Assembly (NCBI GenBank): GCA_002405565.1
Contig: DHMB01000165.1
Location: forward strand, 1 to 7,124
DNA: 7,124 nt
Direction of reading: 5' to 3'
From: Clostridiales bacterium UBA4653
GTDB taxonomy: Bacteria; Bacillota; Clostridia; Oscillospirales; CAG-272
The stretch's first letter is position 1. The number at the start of each line of letters is the position of its first letter. The notes beneath the pieces are model-generated. The model ran no database searches. It had not been told where the DNA came from and saw only the letters and a program-made list of their open reading frames with translations. This document shows positions 1-5,998 of the stretch, piece by piece. The position numbers were made by a program, and so were the translations under genes.

Positions 1-645
1 GCTGTCCAGCACCGTCGCGTCGCGGAAATGCTCCATGTCGCGGTAGTCGAGAAAAATAAAGACGTCTTTGGCTTCAAACCGACCCGCAAGGAAGTTTTCC
101 TTTGTAATACTCGTGCCCGTCGCATAGGAATGTATATGCGATAATCCCCGCCCCATCAGCGCCTGCCGCAGATGCATAAGCTCCCGCTCATAGCCATAAA
201 TATCCGTGTCATAGAAGTTATTACGGCATGGCAAGCCCCAAAGATACCGGCGATCGATATATTCCAGCGAAATTGTTCCCTTCACAGGTGACTTGCGATA
301 CCGTTCCACGCTGGCAATCGCCCTTTCAACGGCATTATGGCGGGATTTCAGTTCGCGCATCTGGCGGTGAAGCTGCTCGTTTTTGCGGATAAGAATTGTC
401 TCAATCAGCGTGATGTCTTCCTTTTTCAGCACATCGGCAATCTCCGCCAGACTCATTCCAAGCTCCTTCATATAGGCGATCATGTCCAGGCGGGCATTCT
501 GCGCCATGTCGTAATAGCGGTAACCGCTTTCGGGATCCTTATAGCGCGGATGCAACAGTCCCAGCTCGTCATAAAGGCGCAATGTCGCAACGGTCAAATT
601 GTTCATTTCCGCCATTTTCCCGATTGATATCAATTCGTTCTGCAT
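1..645 (-). CDS. MerR-family transcriptional regulator with C-terminal effector domain (3' end outside window)
   Basis: A DNA-binding regulator, probably a ligand-responsive dimer that twists a promoter with a long spacer. The first 215 residues are in the window and the frame is still open at the left edge. Residues 5-47 form the MerR winged helix-turn-helix: ISIGKMAEMNNLTVATLRLY, then a wing with GYRYYD at 41-46. Residues 60-75 (MKELGMSLAEIADVLK) are the usual second helical pair. A charged coiled-coil dimerisation helix covers about 80-118. From about 123 an effector-binding-like domain begins (GTISLEYIDRRYLWGLP) and runs off the window. The start is the ATG at 645-643, with GGAGGT (complement of 652-657) six bases upstream. 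A promoter lies at 680-708. No target gene is visible, and the nearest candidates would be beyond the left edge. Family assignment is firm. The ligand is unknown, and similarity to the BmrR/GyrI type is inferred from layout. Confidence 0.9.
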   Translation of the reverse strand, partial: MQNELISIGKMAEMNNLTVATLRLYDELGLLHPRYKDPESGYRYYDMAQNARLDMIAYMKELGMSLAEIADVLKKEDITLIETILIRKNEQLHRQMRELKSRHNAVERAIASVERYRKSPVKGTISLEYIDRRYLWGLPCRNNFYDTDIYGYERELMHLRQALMGRGLSHIHSYATGTSITKENFLAGRFEAKDVFIFLDYRDMEHFRDATVLDS

Positions 646-659
646 ATGCTTACCTCCGA

Positions 660-684
660 AAACTCTCATCTTAATATAGAGTTT
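660..684. promoter_or_regulatory. Inverted repeat over the -10/start region, candidate operator
   Basis: AAACTCT (660-666) and AGAGTTT (678-684) form a 7-bp perfect inverted repeat separated by 11 bases. It covers the predicted -10, start point and first leader bases of the left MerR gene. A protein bound here would block transcription, so an autorepression site is plausible. The binding protein is inferred only from proximity. Confidence 0.35.
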
Positions 685-708
685 AACAGAGCGACCGCGG
701 TTTGTCAA
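673..708 (-). promoter_or_regulatory. Promoter of the left MerR gene
   Basis: On the minus strand there is a perfect -35 TTGACA (complement of 703-708), a 17-bp spacer, and a -10 TAAACT (complement of 680-685). The predicted start point is near 673, giving a short leader before the GGAGGT site. The spacer contains the 8-bp palindrome ACCGCGGT (694-701). The normal 17-bp spacing suggests constitutive or repressed use, unlike the 19-20 bp of MerR-activated promoters. Confidence 0.65.
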
Positions 709-801
709 GCCCGCTTTCCGGCATGACGAAGAGATGACCGTCATCACATTTATGATTTTACCCACTTTCCGGCAGTTGCAAGCAGGTAAAATAAAAAATC
801 A

Positions 802-832
802 AAAAACACCGCCCTCTTGGAACGGTGTTTTT
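802..832 (-). terminator. Intrinsic terminator after the iron-sulfur protein gene
   Basis: AAAAACACCG (802-811) pairs with CGGTGTTTTT (823-832) across an 11-base loop. On the minus strand the stem is followed by a run of T residues and further T-rich sequence, so it fits termination of the iron-sulfur gene, which ends 63 bases away. The flanking A/T symmetry means it could also act on the plus strand, but no plus-strand gene precedes it. Confidence 0.8.
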
Positions 833-895
833 GCTTGCGACGTCGGAAAAGATACGGACGTTTTGCAAACTGCTTATATATTACGCAATGATATT

Positions 896-1618
896 TCAGT
901 CAAGTATTCTTCCATCCGTCGAAATGGTTACGACCTGCCACGGTATGAACTTCCCGCTCTTCTGCAATGCGGTTTTCGCCGCGTATTCAAGTCCTCCGCA
1001 GCACGGAACCTCCATGCGCACAACGGTCACGCTTCTGATATCATTGTTACGGATAATTTCCGTCAGTTTTTCCGAGTAGTCAACGTCGTCCAGCTTCGGA
1101 CAACCGATAAGCGTTATATGCCCTTTTATAAATTGCTCATGGAATCCGGCATAGGCATAAGCCGTGCAATCGGCGGCAATAAGCAGCTTAGCGCCGTCAA
1201 AATACGGAGCGTTCACCGGAACAAGCCTGATCTGTACAGGCCACTGGGACAGTCGGCTGACAGGCTTAGCATAATGAATGTCCTTTTCATCCGTTTCTTC
1301 ATGTTCGATTTTTCTTGACTGACTTCCCGGGCACCCGCAAGGCAGCGTCATCCCCTCTTTTTTCATTTTCTCCTGCATCTTCTTGCGTTTGTTTTCAATA
1401 ACGGCTTTTTCGTCATAAGCGACCGCTTCGCGTTCAACAAATGTAATTGCGCCCGTGGGACAGGCGGGCAGGCAGTCTCCGAGTCCGTCGCAATAATCAT
1501 CTCTCATCAGTTGCGCTTTTCCGTCCACCATGGCTATCGCGCCTTCGTGACAGGCGGCGGCGCAAGCGCCGCAACCATTACATTTTTCCCGATCGATTTC
1601 AATAATTCTTCTTTTCAT
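896..1618 (-). CDS. 4Fe-4S ferredoxin-domain protein with cysteine-rich C-terminal domain
   Basis: A soluble 240-residue iron-sulfur protein, presumably cytoplasmic, with no signal peptide or membrane helix. Motif one has Cys13, 16, 19 and 23 (CxxCxxCxxxCH). Motif two has Cys43, 49 and 53 (CDGLGDCLPACP), with Leu46 where the second ligand of a standard motif would be. One cluster therefore has four Cys ligands and the other only three. A basic, Met/Lys-rich linker (about 70-92) leads to CGCPGS (94-99). A C-terminal domain (about 122-240) follows, with LIAADCTAYAYAGFH, TLIGCPKLDD and MEVPCCGG (203-209). I recognise the overall pattern from uncharacterised clostridial 4Fe-4S proteins often found beside Crp/Fnr regulators or hybrid-cluster proteins, but no reaction is known to me. 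The start is ATG 1618-1616 with AAGGAGA (complement of 1626-1632) seven bases upstream. The Crp/Fnr gene is divergent, 84 bp away. An electron-transfer or redox/nitrosative-stress role is inference. Confidence 0.9.
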   Translation of the reverse strand: MKRRIIEIDREKCNGCGACAAACHEGAIAMVDGKAQLMRDDYCDGLGDCLPACPTGAITFVEREAVAYDEKAVIENKRKKMQEKMKKEGMTLPCGCPGSQSRKIEHEETDEKDIHYAKPVSRLSQWPVQIRLVPVNAPYFDGAKLLIAADCTAYAYAGFHEQFIKGHITLIGCPKLDDVDYSEKLTEIIRNNDIRSVTVVRMEVPCCGGLEYAAKTALQKSGKFIPWQVVTISTDGRILD

Positions 1619-1630
1619 ATCAACGTCTCC

Positions 1631-1659
1631 TTGCTTTTCTGACTGTATTATAGTACAAT
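1631..1659 (+). promoter_or_regulatory. Promoter of the Crp/Fnr regulator gene
   Basis: TTGCTT (1631-1636), a 17-bp spacer and TACAAT (1654-1659) make a reasonable sigma-A-type promoter, with a start point near 1666. Its -10 abuts the minus-strand -10 (1647-1652) with only base 1653 between, so the two divergent promoters share core DNA and probably compete for polymerase. The -35 also overlaps the ribosome-binding site of the iron-sulfur gene. Confidence 0.55.
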
Positions 1660-1675
1660 AAAGTCAACAAGTCTG
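1640..1675 (-). promoter_or_regulatory. Promoter of the iron-sulfur protein gene
   Basis: On the minus strand a perfect -10 TATAAT (complement of 1647-1652) places the start point near 1640, giving a leader of about 22 bases with the AAGGAGA site. At the normal 17-bp distance the -35 position reads CAGACT (complement of 1670-1675), a poor match. A strong -10 with a weak -35 is typical of activator-dependent promoters, and a dyad sits at -41.5 (see the operator entry). Confidence 0.55.
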
Positions 1676-1688
1676 TTGATTTTTCAAC
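1664..1688. promoter_or_regulatory. Overlapping Crp/Fnr-type operator dyads
   Basis: Three alternating half-sites lie in a row: TCAAC (1664-1668), GTTGA (1675-1679) and TCAAC (1684-1688). They form two overlapping dyads, TCAACA-N4-TGTTGA (1664-1679) and GTTGA-N4-TCAAC (1675-1688). The second is centred at 1681.5, exactly -41.5 from the predicted start of the iron-sulfur gene and about +16 in the regulator's own leader. This fits class II activation of one gene and autorepression of the other. The spacing is not that of the canonical FNR box (TTGAT-N4-ATCAA), so the specificity would be different. Confidence 0.5.
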
Positions 1689-1702
1689 GAAAGAGGATTT
1701 TT

Positions 1703-2365
1703 ATGAAAAATTTTTTACCCGTGCTCCGTTCATCAAGGCTTTTTTCGGGCGTTTCCGAGGGCGACATCACAGCCATGCTTTCCTGCCTTGATACGAAAAT
1801 GCTGACCTTCCCCAAGGATACATTTCTTCTGCGCGCCGGCGATACAATCGACGCTATCGGTTTTGTGCTGTCCGGAAGCGTTCTTGTTGTGCAGGAGGAC
1901 ATCTGGGGAAACCGGAACATTCTTTCCAGAGTAGGAGCGGGACAGACATTTGCCACCGCATATGCCTGCGCCCCCGACTCTGTGCCGAATGTGAGTGTGG
2001 TTGCGGAAACCACCGTTGTCGCAATGTTTTTGAATGTAAAACGGGTGCTGAACGTATGCTCCTCCGCCTGCGCGCACCATACACGGATCATCAGGAATCT
2101 GCTCGGCGAGCTGGCAGAGAAAAATCTGCGTCTCGGCGAAAAGCTCACGCATATGGGTCAACGCACCACAAGAGCAAAGCTCATGTCTTATTTTTCATCC
2201 GAGGCGCAAAGGCTCGGAAAATATGAGTTCGACATCCCATTTTCGAGGCAACAGCTTGCCGATTATCTTGCGGTCGAACGCAGCGGTCTGTCTCTTGAGC
2301 TCGGCAAAATGAAAAAAGACGGACTTCTGGACTTTCACAAAAATCATTTCATTCTGAAACTGTAA
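1703..2365 (+). CDS. Crp/Fnr-family transcriptional regulator
   Basis: A 220-residue regulator of normal family length. Residues about 12-112 form the cyclic-nucleotide-binding-like beta-barrel (GDTIDAIGFVLSGSVLVVQED at its core). About 115-150 is the dimerisation helix. About 153-218 is the winged helix-turn-helix, with FSRQQLADYLAVERSGLSLE (180-199) as the recognition region. The segment where CRP binds the cAMP phosphate lacks the Arg-Ser-Ala signature, so cAMP is unlikely to be the ligand. It also lacks the N-terminal Cys cluster of E. coli FNR. Instead Cys28, Cys89, Cys119 and Cys123, plus His125-His126 (CSSACAHH), cluster around the barrel and helix and could hold haem, metal or a redox switch. 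ATG 1703 is preferred because GAGG (1693-1696) lies six bases upstream. A TTG at 1676 in the same frame would add nine residues and overlap the operator. It is divergent from the iron-sulfur gene, its likely target. Confidence 0.9.
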   Translation: MKNFLPVLRSSRLFSGVSEGDITAMLSCLDTKMLTFPKDTFLLRAGDTIDAIGFVLSGSVLVVQEDIWGNRNILSRVGAGQTFATAYACAPDSVPNVSVVAETTVVAMFLNVKRVLNVCSSACAHHTRIIRNLLGELAEKNLRLGEKLTHMGQRTTRAKLMSYFSSEAQRLGKYEFDIPFSRQQLADYLAVERSGLSLELGKMKKDGLLDFHKNHFILKL

Positions 2366-2381
2366 CGCTTTTCTAAAACAC

Positions 2382-2410
2382 AAAAAACGGGAGAAAACTC
2401 CCGTTTTTTT
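2382..2410. terminator. Bidirectional terminator between convergent genes
   Basis: AAAAAACGGGAG (2382-2393) pairs with CTCCCGTTTTTT (2398-2409) around an AAAA loop. There is a T run on the plus strand (2404-2410) and a matching one on the minus strand. It ends transcription of the Crp/Fnr gene (stop at 2365) and of the exporter operon, whose stop codon is only three bases beyond the hairpin. Confidence 0.92.
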
Positions 2411-2412
2411 CG

Positions 2413-4218
2413 TTATTCAAACTGGCTGTTGTAAAGCGCCGCGTATGCGCCGCCCCTGGCGAGCAGTTCTGTGTGACTTCCCTGCTCAATTATGTTTCCG
2501 TGATCCATAAACAAAATGCAGTCTGCGTCGCGTATCGTGGAAAGACGGTGCGCTATGACAAATGATGTCCGCCCCTGCATAAGAGACGCCATTGCCTTGC
2601 CGATCTCCGCCTCGGTTCTCGTGTCGACGCTTGACGTCGCCTCGTCGAGAATCAGAATCGGCGGGTTGCAGAGGAAAACCCTTGCGATTGTCAGAAGCTG
2701 TCTCTGTCCGACGGAAATGTTCGCGGCGTCGTTATCAAGCACAGTGTCGTAACCCTGCGGCATAGTTTTGATAAAATAATGAATCTTCGCCATCTTCGCC
2801 GCCGCCTCGATTTCGGCGCGTGTGGCGTTTTCCCTGCCATACGCAATGTTTTCGGCGATTGTGCCGCTGAAAAGCCATGTGTCCTGCAAGACCATGCCGA
2901 AATTACTGCGCAGAGTTTTGCGCGTCAGGTCGGTCGTCGCGATACCGTCGACGGTGATTCTTCCTCCGCCGACCTCATAAAAGCGCATAAGCAGATTGAT
3001 CAGCGTCGTCTTGCCGGCACCCGTCGCGCCGACAATTGCTATTTTCTGCCCCTGCTTTGCAGCAAAGCTGATATTTTTCATAAGAATTTTGTCGGGGGAA
3101 TAACCGAAGCTGACATTTTCAAAGGCAACTGTTCCCTTTGCGCGTTCAAGCGGCACGGGATGGTCGGTGTCCTTTATCTCTTCCTCATCATCCAGAAATT
3201 CAAACGTTCTTTCAGCCGAAGCAAATGCCGATTGGAGGGAGTTTATCATATACGCCGCCTCTGTCAGCGGCTCGGAACACATCCCCATGTACTGAAAATA
3301 TGCCTGAATCGCACCGAACGTCATAAGCCCGTTTACCATGCGGTTACAGCCGATAAGCAGGATGACCACCTGCGAAAGTCTTGAAAGGAAGCGTATGCCG
3401 GGGTTGACGCTGTTGGTCAAAAAGTCTGTTTTCTCATTTGCGACGGCAACCTCTTCAACAGCCCGATTCAACGTTGCTATGCTGTTTTCCTCGTTATTGT
3501 ATGCCTTGATGACATTTCTGCCCGTATAATATTCCTCTGCAAGTCCCGTCAGAACGGCAACCTTTTCCTGTCTTTCGGAGGAAAGATCAAGGTTTTTGCC
3601 CGCGACGAGCTTTGTAATGACAAAGCTTATCAAAGCAAAGCCGATGAAAATAAACGTAAGCAGCGGGCTGAAATAAAACATGAATGCAAATGAGCCGATT
3701 ATCGTTCCGATCGACGTTATGAAACGCAGAAGACCCGTTTGCAGGGTTTCGGAGATCTTGTCAAGGTCGCTTGTGACCCTTGAAAGTATCTCGCCCGGCT
3801 TGTTTCCGTCAAAGAATTTCAGCGGTAGCCTGTGGATTTTGTCGCTTATCTGCTCGCGGAGCGTCAGAATCAGCTTTTCGGCAACGCTTGCCATAAGAAA
3901 TGACTGGAAGAAATAGAACGCTGTCATAACGGCGTACATCACCGTTATGACGACAAGCTGCCTGCCCAGCGGCTCCCACGGAATCGTAAATCGGCTGCCC
4001 TCCGCAATCGCTGTTTTGACCGCGGCAACGAGCGAATCCATAACGTCCGCGCTGTAATACGGGGTCAGAATGTTCAGCGCAGTCGTTATTATAACGGAGA
4101 AAATGACGATGATGAGTCGTGCCTTCTGATTTTTCAGCTGTCCGAAAAGGCGCTTCGCAGTCTTCATACCATGCTTGGGCGCGTCTTTTTCAATGACGGT
4201 ATCTTTTTCTTTGCTCAT
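2413..4218 (-). CDS. ABC exporter half-transporter, canonical ATPase subunit of a heterodimer
   Basis: A 601-residue type IV-fold ABC exporter half: about 30 cytoplasmic residues, six predicted membrane helices (first at about 33-53, last near 300-330), then an ATPase domain from about 364. Walker A is GATGAGKTT (397-405), the Q-loop glutamine is Gln445, Walker B is ILILDE with catalytic Glu526, the D-loop is SSVD (529-532), and the H-switch is His557. The signature motif is ISVGQ (501-505) instead of LSGGQ. That weakens the composite site it forms with the partner's Walker motifs, while its own Walker site is complete. It pairs with the 576-residue product encoded just upstream. Its ATG overlaps that gene's TGA as ATGA (4215-4218), with AAGGAGGT (complement of 4228-4235) nine bases ahead, so translation is probably coupled. 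The substrate is probably a drug or other amphipathic compound, but the sequence does not fix it. Confidence 0.93.
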   Translation of the reverse strand: MSKEKDTVIEKDAPKHGMKTAKRLFGQLKNQKARLIIVIFSVIITTALNILTPYYSADVMDSLVAAVKTAIAEGSRFTIPWEPLGRQLVVITVMYAVMTAFYFFQSFLMASVAEKLILTLREQISDKIHRLPLKFFDGNKPGEILSRVTSDLDKISETLQTGLLRFITSIGTIIGSFAFMFYFSPLLTFIFIGFALISFVITKLVAGKNLDLSSERQEKVAVLTGLAEEYYTGRNVIKAYNNEENSIATLNRAVEEVAVANEKTDFLTNSVNPGIRFLSRLSQVVILLIGCNRMVNGLMTFGAIQAYFQYMGMCSEPLTEAAYMINSLQSAFASAERTFEFLDDEEEIKDTDHPVPLERAKGTVAFENVSFGYSPDKILMKNISFAAKQGQKIAIVGATGAGKTTLINLLMRFYEVGGGRITVDGIATTDLTRKTLRSNFGMVLQDTWLFSGTIAENIAYGRENATRAEIEAAAKMAKIHYFIKTMPQGYDTVLDNDAANISVGQRQLLTIARVFLCNPPILILDEATSSVDTRTEAEIGKAMASLMQGRTSFVIAHRLSTIRDADCILFMDHGNIIEQGSHTELLARGGAYAALYNSQFE

Positions 4219-5945
4219 CTCTCGTCCACCTCCTTCGTCTGGGATTCATAGATTTCTCTGTATACCTCGCAGGTTTTGAGAAGCTCCTCGTGCTTTCCGA
4301 CGCCGACGGGCTCCCCTTCGCTCAACACAATAATCTGGTCGGCATGCTGAATCGAGCTGACTCTCTGCGCAATTATCACGATTGCTTTGTCGCTCTTTTC
4401 CCTGAGAAGCGCTTTGCGTAGAGCCGCGTCGGTTTTGAAGTCGAGAGCGGAAAAGCTGTCGTCAAAAATATAAAGCTGTGGGTCTTTTACGATTGCACGC
4501 GCTATCGAAAGCCGCTGTTTCTGTCCGCCGGAGAAATTTGTTCCGCCCTGCGCGACAAACGAATTCAGTCCGTCCGGAAGTGCGCGGACAAAATCCCCCG
4601 CCTGCGCAATGTCCAGCGCGTGCATAAGCTCATCGTCCGTTGCGGACTCGTTTCCGTATCTGAGATTTTCGGCAATAGTTCCCGAAAACAGCCACGCGCG
4701 CTGTTGTACATAAGAAACATTCTCGCGGAGCTGTCTCTGCGGCATATCGCGGATGTCCGTGCCGCAAAGCATAATGCGTCCGTCGGTGACGTCATTGAAG
4801 CGGAGCATAAGCGACGCAACAGTCGACTTTCCGCTCCCCGTTCCGCCGATGACAGCAGTCGTCTGCCCTTTTTTGCAGACAAAATCAAGGTTTTTGAGGG
4901 TATATTCGTCCGAATCCGCATAGCGGAAGGAGACATTATTGAAAGCGAGAACGTTTTCGCTGTCGACAAGCTCTATGTCGCTTGTCGTCTGATCCTTTAT
5001 CTGCGGATTATACGAAAGAACCTCGCCGATTCGGTTTGAACATTCCATTGCGCGCGGGAGCGAAAGGATGACAAACTGCGCCATCATCACGCTGAACAGT
5101 GCCATAATGGCATATTCGATGATTGCAACGATGTCGCCGTCGCCGAACACGCCGGAAACAATCCGTCCGCCGCTTAGCCAATAAACAAGTATGACGAAAA
5201 GGTTTATTGAAAAGTTCGTAAGCGAGTCAAGTCCCGCAAACATTCTGTTCGCCTTGACAGACGTTACCTTGTAATCGCGGAAAGCGGAATTGAGCCTTTC
5301 GGTCTCATGCTCCTGCTTGTTGAAAGCGCGGACAACGCGCACGCCCGTTATATTTTCCAGAAGAACCGTGCTCATTTTGTCGAGCAACTTCTGGAGCTTT
5401 CGGAAAATGGGTGACGCGCTGCGCATAATGAAATACGCAACAAAAACGATCACCGCCAGCACCGCAAGCAGTACAAGCCCGATAAACCAATCCTTCATAA
5501 ACGTCAATATTATCGCCACGAGAAAAATGACCGGCACCGGCAACATCATCTGAAAAATGCTGACAACGGCAAACTGAATCGTCGCAACGTCGGATACAGT
5601 TCGGGTCGTCATCGACGCAGTGCCGAAGGTCTGAAAATCATAAACCGACAGATCAAGGGACTTTCTGTACACCGCCTCACGGATGTCCGCGCCGACCCTC
5701 GCCGCCAGCTTTGCGCAGACATAACCGCCGACAATTGCTCCGATACCTGCAATAACCGACGCAACCAGCATTTTGACAGCCGTGTTCAGAAGCGCGTCAA
5801 AGCCTGCGGCGGAAGAACCCTTATTCAGCATTTCGGCGGCATATGTGGGGATGAGCATCATGCCCACCATATCCAGCGCCATAAACAACGTCGCGAAAAT
5901 GCAGAGCTTACGGTGCGGTTTCAAAAACCGTAAAATCAATTTCAT
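4215..5945 (-). CDS. ABC exporter half-transporter, degenerate ATPase subunit of a heterodimer
   Basis: A 576-residue half-transporter and first gene of the two-gene exporter operon. Six predicted membrane helices lie within about 14-300, with a coupling-helix region near 200-240. The ATPase domain follows from about 333. Walker A is GGTGSGKST (367-375), the Q-loop is Gln415, and the signature is an intact FSGGQ (471-475). Walker B is LYIFDD, so the catalytic glutamate is Asp496. The H-switch histidine is Gln527 (IIAQRVSS). These are the substitutions seen in the degenerate-site subunits of heterodimeric exporters such as TM287/288. Its intact signature serves the partner's complete Walker site. 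The start is ATG 5945-5943. The GGAGG site (complement of 5957-5961) is 11 bases upstream, slightly far. Expression probably depends on the divergent MerR regulator through the promoter at 5994-6024. The heterodimer call is well supported; the substrate is unknown. Confidence 0.93.
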   Translation of the reverse strand: MKLILRFLKPHRKLCIFATLFMALDMVGMMLIPTYAAEMLNKGSSAAGFDALLNTAVKMLVASVIAGIGAIVGGYVCAKLAARVGADIREAVYRKSLDLSVYDFQTFGTASMTTRTVSDVATIQFAVVSIFQMMLPVPVIFLVAIILTFMKDWFIGLVLLAVLAVIVFVAYFIMRSASPIFRKLQKLLDKMSTVLLENITGVRVVRAFNKQEHETERLNSAFRDYKVTSVKANRMFAGLDSLTNFSINLFVILVYWLSGGRIVSGVFGDGDIVAIIEYAIMALFSVMMAQFVILSLPRAMECSNRIGEVLSYNPQIKDQTTSDIELVDSENVLAFNNVSFRYADSDEYTLKNLDFVCKKGQTTAVIGGTGSGKSTVASLMLRFNDVTDGRIMLCGTDIRDMPQRQLRENVSYVQQRAWLFSGTIAENLRYGNESATDDELMHALDIAQAGDFVRALPDGLNSFVAQGGTNFSGGQKQRLSIARAIVKDPQLYIFDDSFSALDFKTDAALRKALLREKSDKAIVIIAQRVSSIQHADQIIVLSEGEPVGVGKHEELLKTCEVYREIYESQTKEVDER

Positions 5946-5969
5946 AAAATAATTTGCCTCCGTTTTTTA

Positions 5970-5998
5970 TTGACAAAAGTACGCACGGGTGATATTGT
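5970..5998 (+). promoter_or_regulatory. Promoter of the right MerR gene
   Basis: A perfect TTGACA (5970-5975), a 17-bp spacer and TATTGT (5993-5998) point toward the MerR gene, with a start near 6005. The -10 and start lie inside the operator dyad, so bound regulator would hinder this promoter while activating the opposite one, giving autorepression. An alternative -10, TATACT (5998-6003), would need a 22-bp spacer and is less likely. Confidence 0.5.

Noticed and set aside
337..627. Plus-strand open frame of 96 codons
   Set aside because: It is antisense to the helix-turn-helix of the left MerR gene, which is clearly coding on the minus strand.
673..708. TATATT (minus, 678-673) as -10 making a MerR-style long-spacer promoter with TTGACA
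   Set aside because: The spacer would be 24 bp, longer than the 19-20 bp that MerR proteins correct; TAAACT at 17 bp is better.
734..1318. Plus-strand open frame of 194 codons
   Set aside because: It lies opposite the iron-sulfur gene, has no recognisable domain or good ribosome-binding site, and runs through the terminator at 802-832. The minus-strand protein carries clear Cys motifs.
1647..1667. TTGACT (minus, 1667-1662) as -35 for TATAAT at 1652-1647
   Set aside because: The spacer would be only 9 bp, too short for a sigma-70-type promoter.
1675..1688. Canonical FNR box
   Set aside because: TTGA and TCAA are four bases apart here; the FNR consensus TTGAT-N4-ATCAA puts six between them. 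It is kept only as a Crp/Fnr-type dyad of other specificity.
1676..1702. TTG start for the Crp/Fnr protein adding nine residues
   Set aside because: It has no ribosome-binding site at proper distance, lies within the operator dyads, and the extra residues are not typical; ATG 1703 has a good site.
2779..3384. Plus-strand open frame of 201 codons
   Set aside because: It is antisense to the ATPase and membrane domains of the 601-residue ABC subunit; a low-complexity shadow with no domain.
4620..5039. Plus-strand open frame of 139 codons
   Set aside because: It is antisense to the ATPase domain of the 576-residue ABC subunit, with no domain or ribosome-binding site.
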